A DNA stretch of 64,000 bases, taken from contig JBBILR010000001.1 in the NCBI GenBank assembly GCA_037444825.1, positions 133,885 to 197,884 of the forward strand, given 5' to 3'. This DNA comes from JBFLVU01 sp037444825. Lineage in GTDB: Bacteria; Acidobacteriota; UBA4820; DSQY01. Of the stretch, positions 7,209 to 16,025 are shown piece after piece; the first letter of the stretch is position 1; every line of letters starts with the position of its first letter. Made by a program: the position numbers and the translations under genes. The notes under the pieces were generated by a model that saw only the letters and a list, made by a program, of their open reading frames with translations, made no database searches and was not told the DNA's origin.

Positions 7209-9109
7209 AGAAACCCTTTTCGACCCGCCCGTCCCTGGAAGAGGTCCACCGTTCCGTGGAGGTTTCCCCGCGGGCGAACCTCCTGCGCCGCATCTTCGCC
7301 ATCGCCGGTCCCGCCTACCTCGTGAGCGTCGGCTACATGGACCCGGGGAACTGGGCCACGGACCTGGCCGCCGGCTCCCGGTACGGGTACGCCCTCCTGT
7401 GGGTGCTTCTCCTTTCCAACGCCATGGCCGTCCTTCTGCAGAGCCTCTCGGCGAGGCTCGGCATCGCCGCGGGGCTGGACCTGGCCCAAGCCTGCCGGGC
7501 GGAGTACCCCAGACCCGTCCGGTGGGTCCTCTACGTCCTCTGCGAGATGGCCATCGCCGCCTGCGACCTCGCCGAGGTGCTGGGGTCGGCCATCGCCTTG
7601 AAGCTCCTCTTCGGGCTCCCGCTCCTCTGGGGCGTCCTGCTGACGGCGGCGGACACGCTGGCCCTTCTGTTCCTCAGCCACCTGGGGATCCGAAAGCTGG
7701 AGGCCTTCATCCTGGGGATGGTGACCCTCATCGGCGGCGGCTTCCTGGTGGAGGTTCTCCTGGCCCGCCCCGAGTGGGGAGGACTCCTTCGGGGCTTCGT
7801 CCCCGGCTTCCCCGACGCCTCGGCCCTCTTCATCGCCATCGGCATGTTGGGGGCCACGGTGATGCCCCACAACCTCTACCTCCACTCCGCCCTGGTCCAG
7901 ACCCGGCGGATCGGCCCCTCCCGGGAGGAGAAGGGGCAGGCCATCCGCTGGAACACCCTCGATTCGGCGGTGGCGCTCAACGTGGCCTTCTTCGTCAACG
8001 CCGCCATCCTGGTGATGGCGTCGGCGGTCTTCCACCGGGCGGGCTACACCGAGGTGGCCGACATCCAGGAGGCCCACCGGCTCCTGGAGCCCATCCTGGG
8101 GGCTTCCGTGGCGCCCCTGGTCTTCGCCCTGGCCCTCCTGGCGGCGGGGCAGAGCAGCACCATCACGGGGACGCTGGCGGGGCAGATCGTCATGGAGGGC
8201 TTTCTCGAGATCCGCATCCCCCCGTGGCTCCGAAGGCTCCTCACCCGCCTGGCGGCCATCGCTCCGGCGGTGGCCACCCTGCTGCTTTTCGGGGAGGGGA
8301 AGACCGGCATCCTGCTGATCCTCTCCCAGGTGGTCCTCTCCCTCCAGTTGCCTTTCGCCGTGGTTCCCCTCGTCCGGTTCGTCTCCGACCGGAAGACCAT
8401 GGGGCCCTTCACGGTGGGCCCCTGGGTCCAGCTCCTGGGCTGGGTCTCGGCCCTCACGGTGGCGGGACTCAACGGGGCCCTGGTCTTCGTGGAAAGCCGG
8501 GCCTTCTACGCGGGGGCGGGGGCGTGGGCCCTTCCGGTTCTGATTCTTCTCGGCGCCTTCCACGCGGGGCTCGTCGCCCTGTTCCTCTACGTTTCCCTGA
8601 AGCCCGTCACGGGGGTCTGTGCGGCCGTGCCGCCGGCGGGGGTCCACGCCCCGTCCCGCCCGCTGGTCCTCGAGGAGGAAGCCGTGCCGTACCGAAAGGT
8701 CGCCATCGCCCTGGACTTCTCGGGCCGGGAGGAGGAGATCCTCCGGGAGGCCCTGCGCCTCTTCGGGGCCCACCGCCCCGAACTCTTCCTCCTCCACGTG
8801 GTGGAGAGCGCCGGTGCCCGTTTTCTCGGGAAGGAGGCGGCCGACCTGGAGAGCGAGAGGGACGCCGAACGTCTGGAGGCCTACGCCGAAGCCCTGCGAA
8901 AGAGAGGGTTCCAGGCTTCGGCCCACCTGGGGGTGGGCAAGCCCGTGCCCGAACTGCAGCGGCTCGTGGAGGAGCTGGGGCCGGACCTGGTGGTGCTGGG
9001 GGCCCACGGCCACCGTTTCTTCGGGGACCTCCTCCGCGGCTCCACCGCCGACGCCCTGCGCCACCGCGTGAAGGCCAGCGTTCTGGTGGTGGGTCCGCCC
9101 TCGGGTTGA
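7205..9109 (+). CDS. NRAMP metal transporter fused to a universal-stress (Usp) domain
   Basis: A 634-residue fusion. Residues 25-480 are an NRAMP/MntH-type proton-coupled Mn2+/Fe2+ importer with the metal-site motifs DPGNW (46-50) and MPHNLYLHS (near 220). Residues from about 490 to the end form a cytoplasmic Usp domain with the full nucleotide signature GAHG, nine residues, then GST, so it probably binds ATP. NRAMP proteins are usually about 410-450 residues and lack this tail. The tail may gate transport by ATP or energy state, which is an inference. No Mn riboswitch or MntR-like gene is seen beside it. Confidence 0.92.
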   Translation: MKKPFSTRPSLEEVHRSVEVSPRANLLRRIFAIAGPAYLVSVGYMDPGNWATDLAAGSRYGYALLWVLLLSNAMAVLLQSLSARLGIAAGLDLAQACRAEYPRPVRWVLYVLCEMAIAACDLAEVLGSAIALKLLFGLPLLWGVLLTAADTLALLFLSHLGIRKLEAFILGMVTLIGGGFLVEVLLARPEWGGLLRGFVPGFPDASALFIAIGMLGATVMPHNLYLHSALVQTRRIGPSREEKGQAIRWNTLDSAVALNVAFFVNAAILVMASAVFHRAGYTEVADIQEAHRLLEPILGASVAPLVFALALLAAGQSSTITGTLAGQIVMEGFLEIRIPPWLRRLLTRLAAIAPAVATLLLFGEGKTGILLILSQVVLSLQLPFAVVPLVRFVSDRKTMGPFTVGPWVQLLGWVSALTVAGLNGALVFVESRAFYAGAGAWALPVLILLGAFHAGLVALFLYVSLKPVTGVCAAVPPAGVHAPSRPLVLEEEAVPYRKVAIALDFSGREEEILREALRLFGAHRPELFLLHVVESAGARFLGKEAADLESERDAERLEAYAEALRKRGFQASAHLGVGKPVPELQRLVEELGPDLVVLGAHGHRFFGDLLRGSTADALRHRVKASVLVVGPPSG

Positions 9110-9140
9110 AGGAAGGGCAGGGCCCTCATCCAGCGCCGGC

Positions 9141-10262
9141 TTACTTGAACTCTCCCCCTTCAACCACCCAGACGCTGAAGGGGGCGTCCACCGGGTCCCC
9201 CTTTTCGGTGAACCGAAGGAGCCCGAAGGAGGTTTCGAAGGTCAGCCGGTGGAGGGCCTGCGAGATGGTCCGGCCGTTGAGGGGAACCCCCGCCTGGCCG
9301 ATGGCCGTCAGAGCCACCTGGGCGGCCTGGTAGCCGAAGATGGCGAAGGGGCCCGGCGGCGCCTTGAAGCGGACCTGGTAGTTCTCCAGGAAGGTCCGGG
9401 TCTTCGTTCCCGGAAACTCGGTGAAATCGGGGTAGAAGACCACCATGGCCCCGGTGGCCGCCTCCTTTCCGGCGGCCTCGAGGAAGGGTTTGCCGAAGCA
9501 GCCGTCGCTCCCCATGAAAACCGCCAGGGACCCGTGCTGGCGCAGGGCCTTGAGGAAGGCCCCCCCCTGGTTCGCGAGCCCGCCGAAGAAGACCAGGTCG
9601 GGCTTCGCTTCCAGGCACTTGGTGAGGGCCGGTTCCAGCGAGGGGTCGCCCCGCTTCACCTCCTCCCGGAGGAGGACCTTTCGGGCGGAGAGAAACTCGT
9701 AGTTGCGGACGAACTCGTCGGCGAGGCCGCGGCCGTAGTCGCTGTTGTCGTGGATCACCGCCGCCGTCCGCTGGGGGTAGTTCTTGACGAGCCACACGGC
9801 GGCGGCCCGGCCCTGGAAGTCGTCCCGCCCGCAGACGCGGAAGACGTGGTCCATCCCCGATTCGGTCAGGCGGGGGGTCGTGGAGGTGGGCGAAATCATG
9901 ACCACGTCGTTGTCCTGGTAGGTCTTGGCCGCCGCCAGCGAACAGCCGGAGTCCACGTGGCCGATGACCACCAGGGGTTTCTTCCGGCTCAAAAAAAAGG
10001 CCGCCTCCTTGGCCTTGATCGGGTCGTTCCCGTCGTCCACCGGGACGAGGGTGATCTTTCGGCCGAGGACGCCCCCCTTGGCGTTCCACTCCTCCACCGC
10101 CAGGGTGACGCCGTTCAGCACGTCCTGGCCCAGGGTGGCCTGCTCCCCGCTCAGGGGACCGGCCACGCCCAGCCGGATCTCCTGCATGGAGGCGCAGGAA
10201 GCCCACCAGCCCATGCAGGCCAACGCGATGAGACCCAAGGCTCCGCGCACGAACCGCCTCAT
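9141..10262 (-). CDS. Leu/Ile/Val-type ABC solute-binding lipoprotein
   Basis: A 373-residue periplasmic binding protein of the LivK family (type I fold), with GVAGPLSGEQATLGQDVLNG near the mature N terminus and the typical AVIHDNSDYGRGLADEF in the second lobe. The N-terminal signal ends at Cys23 (WASC), or less likely Cys16, suggesting a lipoprotein. No permease or ATPase genes are adjacent, so it is an orphan whose ligand (amino acid, amide or similar) cannot be told. It faces the NRAMP gene tail to tail with 31 bp between. Confidence 0.87.
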   Translation of the reverse strand: MRRFVRGALGLIALACMGWWASCASMQEIRLGVAGPLSGEQATLGQDVLNGVTLAVEEWNAKGGVLGRKITLVPVDDGNDPIKAKEAAFFLSRKKPLVVIGHVDSGCSLAAAKTYQDNDVVMISPTSTTPRLTESGMDHVFRVCGRDDFQGRAAAVWLVKNYPQRTAAVIHDNSDYGRGLADEFVRNYEFLSARKVLLREEVKRGDPSLEPALTKCLEAKPDLVFFGGLANQGGAFLKALRQHGSLAVFMGSDGCFGKPFLEAAGKEAATGAMVVFYPDFTEFPGTKTRTFLENYQVRFKAPPGPFAIFGYQAAQVALTAIGQAGVPLNGRTISQALHRLTFETSFGLLRFTEKGDPVDAPFSVWVVEGGEFK

Positions 10263-10288
10263 GGCTTTGGCCCTCCCTTCTTGAAGGA

Positions 10289-10317
10289 AATATAGGGCCC
10301 GTAAGGCCTCTCGTCGA
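10289..10317 (-). promoter_or_regulatory. promoter of the orphan solute-binding protein gene
   Basis: Read on the minus strand: TCGACG (10317-10312), a 17-bp spacer and TATATT (10294-10289), 26 bp before the ATG. A GGGAGGG ribosome site lies between. This separates the binding-protein gene from the priA end of the long operon. Confidence 0.5.
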
Positions 10318-10353
10318 GAAGGGCCACGGGGTTCCAGAGGAGGGGAGGGGGGG

Positions 10354-12774
10354 TCAGAGGAGGTTGTAGGGGTCCACCTCCACGAGGCACTCGTGGGGCA
10401 CCCTTCGCTCCAGGCCCCGGGAGAGGATCTCCTCCAGGAAGGCGCGGAGCCGGTTCCGCCGGGGGGCCCGCAACAGGACGTGGCGCCGGTACCTCCCTTC
10501 CAGCTTGGGAAGGGGGGCGTCCACGGGGCCGAAGCAGCGGAGGCCCCTCTCTCCGGCGAGCCGGACCAGGCGGGACACCTCGGCGGAGAGAAGGTCCAGG
10601 CGGGCCGGGTCTTTGGCCCGAATCTCGATGCGGGCCAGGGCCTCCACCGGCGGATAGCCCATGGCCTTTCGGTAGCGGATGTCCCGGGAGAAGAAGGCGC
10701 GGTAGTCGTGGCCCAGGGAGGCCGCCACGGCGTAATGCTCGGGGTGGTAGCTCTGGAGGATCACCCGGCCGGCCTTGGCGCCCCTCCCCGCCCGCCCCGC
10801 GGCCTGGGTCACGAGTTGGAAGACCCGCTCGGCGGCCCGGAAGTCGGGCATGCCCAGGATGAAGTCCGCCGAGAGGACCGCCGCCAGCGTGACGTTGGGC
10901 ACGTCGTGGCCCTTGGCCACCAGCTGCGTCCCCACGAGGATGTCGATGCGGCCCCGCTCGAAGTCGCTCCAGAGCCGCTCGAACTGCGCCGGGGTCCGGA
11001 TCTCCTCCCGGTCGAGTCGGGCCACCCGGCGGCCCGGGAAGGCCTGGGCCAGAACCTCCTCCACCTTCTCGGTGCCCTCCCCCAAGAACTGAAGGACCTC
11101 CCCGCCGCAGGAGGGGCAGAGGGCCGGGACCTCGCTCCGGTGGCCGCAGTAGTGGCACTTGAGCCCCCCCCACTTGCGGTGGAAGGTGAGGGCCACGGAA
11201 CAGTGGGGGCACTCCACGGTCTTCCCGCACTCCCGGCAGAGAAGAAAGGTGGCGAAGCCCAGGCGGTTTCGGAGGACCACCGCCTGCTCACCCCGGGCCA
11301 GGGTCTCCTCCAGGGCCGTGAGGAGCCTCCGCGAGGCGGTGGTCCTCTCCCCCACGGCGCGGAACTCCTCCCGCATGTCCACCGCCTCCACCGGCGGCAG
11401 GGAGGCCCCCCCCGCCCGTTCGGGAAGCTCCAGAAGGGTGTACTTCCCCCCCTCCGTGGCGTTGTAGAAGGATTCCACCGAGGGGGTGGCGGAGCCGAGG
11501 ATCACCGGGATCCCCAACAGGCGGCCCCTCACCACCGCCATGTCCCGGGCGTGGAAACGGGGGAAGTCCTGCTGCTTGTAGCTTCCGTCGTGCTCCTCGT
11601 CCACCACGATGAGCCGCAGGCCGTCCAGGGGCGCGAAGAGGGCCGATCGGGGGCCGATGACCAGGCGCGCCTCCCCGCGCCGAACCCTGCGCCACTGGCG
11701 AACCCGCTCCACGTCGGTCATGGAGGAGTGGAGGATGGCCACGTCGCTGCCGAAGCGCCGGAGGAGCCGGCGGGCCAGCAGGGAGGTCAGGGAGATCTCC
11801 GGCACCAGGTAGAGGGCCGTCCCTCCGAGGCACAAGGCCTCCCCCATGAGACGGAGAAAGACCTCGGTCTTTCCCGAGCCGGTGACGCCGAAGAGGAGGA
11901 AGGTCCGGTGGCGGGGTTCGGAAAGGGGGCCCGACACGGCGTCCACCGCCGCCTCCTGGCCCTCGGTGAGGCGGTGGGGGGAGGGTTCCGGGGGAATCCG
12001 GGGGGGAAGGAGGTCGAAGATCTCCACCCAGCCCTCCTCGGCCATCTCGCTGAAGACGTGTTGGGGCACCCGGGCGGTCCGCGCCGCCTCCCTCAGGAGC
12101 GGGAACCCCATCGCCTCCGCCCGGAGCAGGGCCTGGAGGGCCTTGCGCCGAGGTGCGGGAAGGGAAGGGTCCCGGGCCAGCGCTTCGGCCTCCTCACGGG
12201 GCAGGAGAAGGGCCACCCGGTCCCTGGGAGCGTACCGCCTCCGGGCTTTCCAGAGGGTCTCCTCCACCACGACCCCCTCCTCCACCGCCTCCCAGAGTAA
12301 GGGCAGGAGGTCGGCCCCGAGCTTTTCCGCGAGGCTCTGGGCCGAGAGGGTCCCCTCGGCCAGGGCCTCGCGAAGCGGGGAAAAGCGGTCCGGAGAGCCG
12401 GTCGGCGCCCCTTCCACCAGGCGGTACCGGGCCCTGGGGGAGGGGTCCAGGGCCGAAGGGTAGGCGCAGCGCAGAACCGCCCCCCAGGAGACGAGGTAGT
12501 AATCGGCCACCCACCGGGTGAAGGCGAGGATTTCCGGCGGGAGAAGGGGGACGCGGTCCAGCACCTCCTCCGCCGTCTTGACCTGGCCCTCCTCCAAGGC
12601 TTCCCCTTCGCCCACCACCCACCCCACGAGGCGCCGCCCGGCGAAGGGAACCCGCACGCGGCAACCCGGAGCGGCGTCGGGACCGCCCTCCGGGAGGGCG
12701 TAGGTGAAGGTCTTGCGCGGCGGCAAGGGAAGGGCCACCTGGACCAGACGGGGTTGAGCTTCGCCGGCGCTCAC
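10354..12774 (-). CDS. priA: primosomal replication-restart helicase PriA
   Basis: An 806-residue 3'-5' DNA helicase that restarts stalled replication forks. Seen: the N-terminal 3'BD-like region (VQVALPLPPRKTFTY), Walker A GVTGSGKT near 300, the DEEH box in VVDEEHDGSYKQQD, and a zinc-binding cluster of CxxC pairs at about 511-556 (CREC, CPHC, CHYC, CPSC). The start is GTG at 12774, which overlaps the lpxK stop (GTGA). Longer in-frame sequence upstream runs antiparallel to no known domain and lies inside lpxK. It is the last gene of the minus-strand operon. Confidence 0.95.
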   Translation of the reverse strand: MSAGEAQPRLVQVALPLPPRKTFTYALPEGGPDAAPGCRVRVPFAGRRLVGWVVGEGEALEEGQVKTAEEVLDRVPLLPPEILAFTRWVADYYLVSWGAVLRCAYPSALDPSPRARYRLVEGAPTGSPDRFSPLREALAEGTLSAQSLAEKLGADLLPLLWEAVEEGVVVEETLWKARRRYAPRDRVALLLPREEAEALARDPSLPAPRRKALQALLRAEAMGFPLLREAARTARVPQHVFSEMAEEGWVEIFDLLPPRIPPEPSPHRLTEGQEAAVDAVSGPLSEPRHRTFLLFGVTGSGKTEVFLRLMGEALCLGGTALYLVPEISLTSLLARRLLRRFGSDVAILHSSMTDVERVRQWRRVRRGEARLVIGPRSALFAPLDGLRLIVVDEEHDGSYKQQDFPRFHARDMAVVRGRLLGIPVILGSATPSVESFYNATEGGKYTLLELPERAGGASLPPVEAVDMREEFRAVGERTTASRRLLTALEETLARGEQAVVLRNRLGFATFLLCRECGKTVECPHCSVALTFHRKWGGLKCHYCGHRSEVPALCPSCGGEVLQFLGEGTEKVEEVLAQAFPGRRVARLDREEIRTPAQFERLWSDFERGRIDILVGTQLVAKGHDVPNVTLAAVLSADFILGMPDFRAAERVFQLVTQAAGRAGRGAKAGRVILQSYHPEHYAVAASLGHDYRAFFSRDIRYRKAMGYPPVEALARIEIRAKDPARLDLLSAEVSRLVRLAGERGLRCFGPVDAPLPKLEGRYRRHVLLRAPRRNRLRAFLEEILSRGLERRVPHECLVEVDPYNLL

Positions 12775-13847
12775 GGCCTTGCTCTCCGGAGGGCGGCTTC
12801 CAAGAGGCCGGGGAGAAGATGGGAAGGATCTTCGAAACACGCCTCCAGGCGGGGCCAGACGAGGGGCGCCTCGAAGGACCAGCCGGGGGCCCACTTCACG
12901 GCGTCCTTCTCGGTGGTGAGGACCGCCTCGGCCCCGGCCTCCCGGATGGCTCTCCCCAGGGCCGCGCGGCGCTCCGGCGTGGGAAAGGCGTGGTCGGGAA
13001 AGGACAGAAAGCGGAGGGGAGAGAGTCCCTCCTGTTCCATATCCCTCCGAAAGCGGGCGGGGTTCCCCACCCCGGCGAAGGCCACCACGGGTCTTCCCGT
13101 CAGCTCCCTCCAGGAAAGGCCCGGAGGCATGGACAGCGAGGGCTCTTCCGCCCAGCGGAAACGGACGCCGAGCACGGGCTTGCCGCGGGCGAAGGGGAGC
13201 AGGACCTCGGGAATTCCTTCCCCCCCGCATAGCAGGATCGCATGGGCTCGGGTTGTCCCTTCAAGCGGCTCTCGAAGCCTCCCCGCCGGAGGAGGCCGAA
13301 GGTCCTCCGGGCGGCGGCCATCCACCAGAAGGAGGTCCAGGTCCCGCCCCACCCGCCGGTGCTGGAAGCCGTCGTCGAGAAGAAAGACGGTGGGACCGTC
13401 GGAGAGGAGCAACGCGGCGCCCTCCTCCCGCCGTCCGGCCACGGCCGCCGGGAGGCGGGGCTGCGCCCGAAGGTACAGAAGGGCTTCCTCCCCCACCTCC
13501 TCGGCGGCGCTGTCGGGAAGGACGCGGAGGGGGCCCCGGGTGCGCCGGCCGTAGCCCCGGAGGAGAACCGCCGGACGTTCCCCCATCTCGCCAAGGAGCC
13601 GGGCCAGCGCCAGGGTCACGGGGGTCTTTCCCGTCCCGCCGAAGGTCAGGTTGCCCACCGAGACCACGGGCAGGGGCAGCCGGAGGGCCTTTCGCCGCCG
13701 CCTCTCGAGCAGAAAGGCGCTTCCCCGAAGGTACAGCCTGCCGAGGGGCTCCAAGGCCCTGGTCCAGAGAGGCGCTTGCTTCGCGGAGGGCCCCGCCCCG
13801 TCCCGTTCCATGGCGTCGAGGATACCCCACCACGGGGTCCATTCCAA
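12771..13847 (-). CDS. lpxK: tetraacyldisaccharide 4'-kinase (lipid A)
   Basis: A 358-residue kinase that phosphorylates the 4' position of the lipid A precursor at the inner membrane, evidence for a lipopolysaccharide-bearing cell. P-loop GGTGKT at 70-75, LLRGYGR near 95-101 and DDGFQHR near 157 are the LpxK signatures. A hydrophobic N-terminal stretch gives membrane contact. The start is uncertain: ATG at 13847 or ATG at 13811 (12 residues shorter); neither has a good ribosome site. It overlaps priA by GTGA and follows the ThiF-like gene after 55 bp. Confidence 0.93.
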   Translation of the reverse strand: MEWTPWWGILDAMERDGAGPSAKQAPLWTRALEPLGRLYLRGSAFLLERRRRKALRLPLPVVSVGNLTFGGTGKTPVTLALARLLGEMGERPAVLLRGYGRRTRGPLRVLPDSAAEEVGEEALLYLRAQPRLPAAVAGRREEGAALLLSDGPTVFLLDDGFQHRRVGRDLDLLLVDGRRPEDLRPPPAGRLREPLEGTTRAHAILLCGGEGIPEVLLPFARGKPVLGVRFRWAEEPSLSMPPGLSWRELTGRPVVAFAGVGNPARFRRDMEQEGLSPLRFLSFPDHAFPTPERRAALGRAIREAGAEAVLTTEKDAVKWAPGWSFEAPLVWPRLEACFEDPSHLLPGLLEAALRRARP

Positions 13848-13902
13848 GCGTGGCGGGCCTTTTCAGCCCCTCCGGCGGCGGCGGAGGCCCTTCCGGCCTG
13901 CC

Positions 13903-14919
13903 TTACATCCCCAGAAAACGGGCGTAGAGGGCACGGGCGCGGGAGGGATCGTCGGTCTTCTGGACGAGGGCCCGGCCGTCGGCGTAGAGGGTGACGGGGT
14001 GGCCCTCCCATTCGGTCTGCAGGAGATACGGGTTGCGGAAGACGGGGCCGAGGAGCTTGAGACGCGCTTCCAGGGCTTCGAGGTCCAGGCGGGTTCCCCG
14101 GGGGGCCAGAACCATGACCCCGTCCCGTCCGCAAAGGCGGTGGGTCCGGCTGGTTCCCCGCTCCTCGAGGAAGTCGAGGCGGCCCTCGCCACAGCAGGGG
14201 CAGCCGAGACGCCGGGGGGCTTCCACCCGGGAGAGGGCGCCCTCCAGGAGATCCAGGGTGAGGATGCCGCGGAGGCAGAGGTCTTCCCGACCGGCGAGGA
14301 TCTTGAGAGCCTCGGCGGCCTGCAGGGAAGCCACGGCGGTGGCGGCGGGGCCGAGGATCCCCGAAGTCTCGCAGGTGGGGGCGCTGCCGGGCGGGGGCGG
14401 ATCGGGAAAGAAACAGCGCAGGCAGGGCCCTTCGCCGGGGAAGAGCGCGGCCACGCTTCCGTAGGTGGAGACGGCGCCCGCGTAAATCCAGGGTTTCCGG
14501 GCTTCCACGGCGGCGTCGTTCAAGAGGTAGCGGGTCTCGAAGTTGTCCGTTCCGTCGAGGACGACGTCCGCCCGGCGAAAGAGGTCCCGGGCGAGGTCGG
14601 GGTCCAAATCGGCGGAGAGCGCCTCCACCCGCAGGCCGGGGCGGATCTCCTGGAGGCGCCGCGCCGCGGCCACGGCCTTGGGGAGGCGTTCCTCGGCGTC
14701 CCTCCAGGCGAAGAGGACCTGGCGCTGGAGGTTGCCGAACTCCACGTGGTCTCGGTCCACCAGGAGGAGGCTGCCGACGCCGGCCCTCGCCAACAGCGCC
14801 GAGGAGGCGCAACCGAGGGCACCCACCCCCACCACCGCCGCCGCGGATGCGCCGATGCGCGCCTGCCCCGCCTCCCCCACCCAGGGGAGGGCCGCCTGCC
14901 GCGCGTAGAGGTCCTTCAC
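13903..14919 (-). CDS. ThiF/MoeB-family ubiquitin-like-protein-activating enzyme
   Basis: A 338-residue E1-like adenylyltransferase. Nucleotide-binding GVGALG (31-36) with Asp55, Arg66 (NLQRQ), DGTDN at 122-126, zinc pairs CLRC (166-169) and CPCC (near 239), and Cys183 in a position like the catalytic cysteine of ThiF. These enzymes adenylate the C-terminal glycine of a sulfur carrier (ThiS, MoaD or similar). A C-terminal extension of about 80 residues has no motif I recognise. No carrier protein gene is adjacent, so thiamine, molybdopterin or another thio-pathway cannot be chosen. GTG start; GTGA overlap with rodA. Confidence 0.85.
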   Translation of the reverse strand: MKDLYARQAALPWVGEAGQARIGASAAAVVGVGALGCASSALLARAGVGSLLLVDRDHVEFGNLQRQVLFAWRDAEERLPKAVAAARRLQEIRPGLRVEALSADLDPDLARDLFRRADVVLDGTDNFETRYLLNDAAVEARKPWIYAGAVSTYGSVAALFPGEGPCLRCFFPDPPPPGSAPTCETSGILGPAATAVASLQAAEALKILAGREDLCLRGILTLDLLEGALSRVEAPRRLGCPCCGEGRLDFLEERGTSRTHRLCGRDGVMVLAPRGTRLDLEALEARLKLLGPVFRNPYLLQTEWEGHPVTLYADGRALVQKTDDPSRARALYARFLGM

Positions 14920-16022
14920 GAGAGGTACCTCCGGGAGCGCACGTTGCCGGCCAGCCCCACGAGGAAGGAGGTGCTGATCAGGAAGGAGCCCCCGTAGGAG
15001 AGAAAGGGGAGGGGGATCCCCGTGGTGGGCAGAAGCCCCAGCACCATCCCCACGTTGACGAGGAGGTGGTAGAGCAGGAGCGCGAAGACCGCCAGCACCA
15101 GGAACCGGCCCTCGGGGTCCCTGGCCAGGCGGAGGGTGGAGAGGAAACGGCCGAGCAGGACCAGAAAGGCGCCCAGCACGGCGACGCTGCCCATAAAGCC
15201 CGTCTCCTCGCCGACCACCCCGAAAATGAAGTCTGTGTGGGGGGCCGGGAGGAAGTTCATCCGGTTCTGGGTCCCCGAGTAGAGGCCCTTTCCCCAGAGT
15301 TCCCCGGAACCCACGGCGATGCGGGCCTGGGCCACCTGGTAGCCGGCCCCCCGGGGGTCGTGGGCGGGGTCCAGAAAGGTCAGGATCCGGTCCTTCTGGT
15401 AGGGCTTGAGAAAGGTGAACCAGCCCAGGGCGAAGAGGAGAAGAATCCCCACCAGGAAGAGGCCGCCCCACTTGAGAAGGCGGGCCAGGGGAAACCGGGC
15501 GAAGTAAAGAACGGCGGCCGCGATGGGCAGAAAGGTCGTGGACGTGCCGAAGTCCGGCTGGAGGAGGGTCAGGGTCATGGGAAGGGCGATGAGGGCCCAC
15601 AACAGGGCCACCTGCCGCCCCTCGAGCCCCTTGTCGGGCAGGTCCCGGATGACGGTGGCGCAGGCCAGGGCCGCGGCGGCCTTGGCCAGCTCGGAGGGCT
15701 GAAAGCCGATGGGGCCCAGGTAGAGCCAGGAGCGGGAGCCGGCGATGGTCCGTCCCGCCACCAGGACCGCCAGCAGGGCGGCGAGGCTTCCGGCGTACAG
15801 CAGGTAGCCGTATTCGAACCAGATGGAATAGGGGATGAGGGAGGCCAGGGCGAAGACCGCCAGGGCGATGCCGGCGTAGAGGAGTTGGCGCTCCCCCAGG
15901 GCGGCGTAGCGGGTGCCGAAGGTGGCCGAGCGGACCATGAGGGTTCCGAAGACCACGAGGAGCACCACCACCGCGGTGGTCACCCGGTCCCCGAGAAAGA
16001 AGCGCTCCAGCGTCTCTCGCAC
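14916..16022 (-). CDS. rodA: rod-shape peptidoglycan polymerase RodA
   Basis: A 368-residue SEDS-family glycosyltransferase with about ten membrane spans. It polymerises lipid II in the elongasome together with PBP2. SEDS landmarks are GSRSWLYLGPIGFQPSELAK near 95-114, LLQPDFGTS near 153, the large loop with AQARIAVGSGELWGKGL, and the C-terminal NVGMVLGLLPTTGIPLPFLS. It starts with GTG three bases after the PBP2 stop, so it is transcribed with mrdA. The operon position points to RodA rather than FtsW. Confidence 0.94.
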   Translation of the reverse strand: MRETLERFFLGDRVTTAVVVLLVVFGTLMVRSATFGTRYAALGERQLLYAGIALAVFALASLIPYSIWFEYGYLLYAGSLAALLAVLVAGRTIAGSRSWLYLGPIGFQPSELAKAAAALACATVIRDLPDKGLEGRQVALLWALIALPMTLTLLQPDFGTSTTFLPIAAAVLYFARFPLARLLKWGGLFLVGILLLFALGWFTFLKPYQKDRILTFLDPAHDPRGAGYQVAQARIAVGSGELWGKGLYSGTQNRMNFLPAPHTDFIFGVVGEETGFMGSVAVLGAFLVLLGRFLSTLRLARDPEGRFLVLAVFALLLYHLLVNVGMVLGLLPTTGIPLPFLSYGGSFLISTSFLVGLAGNVRSRRYLS

Positions 16023-16025
16023 CGC

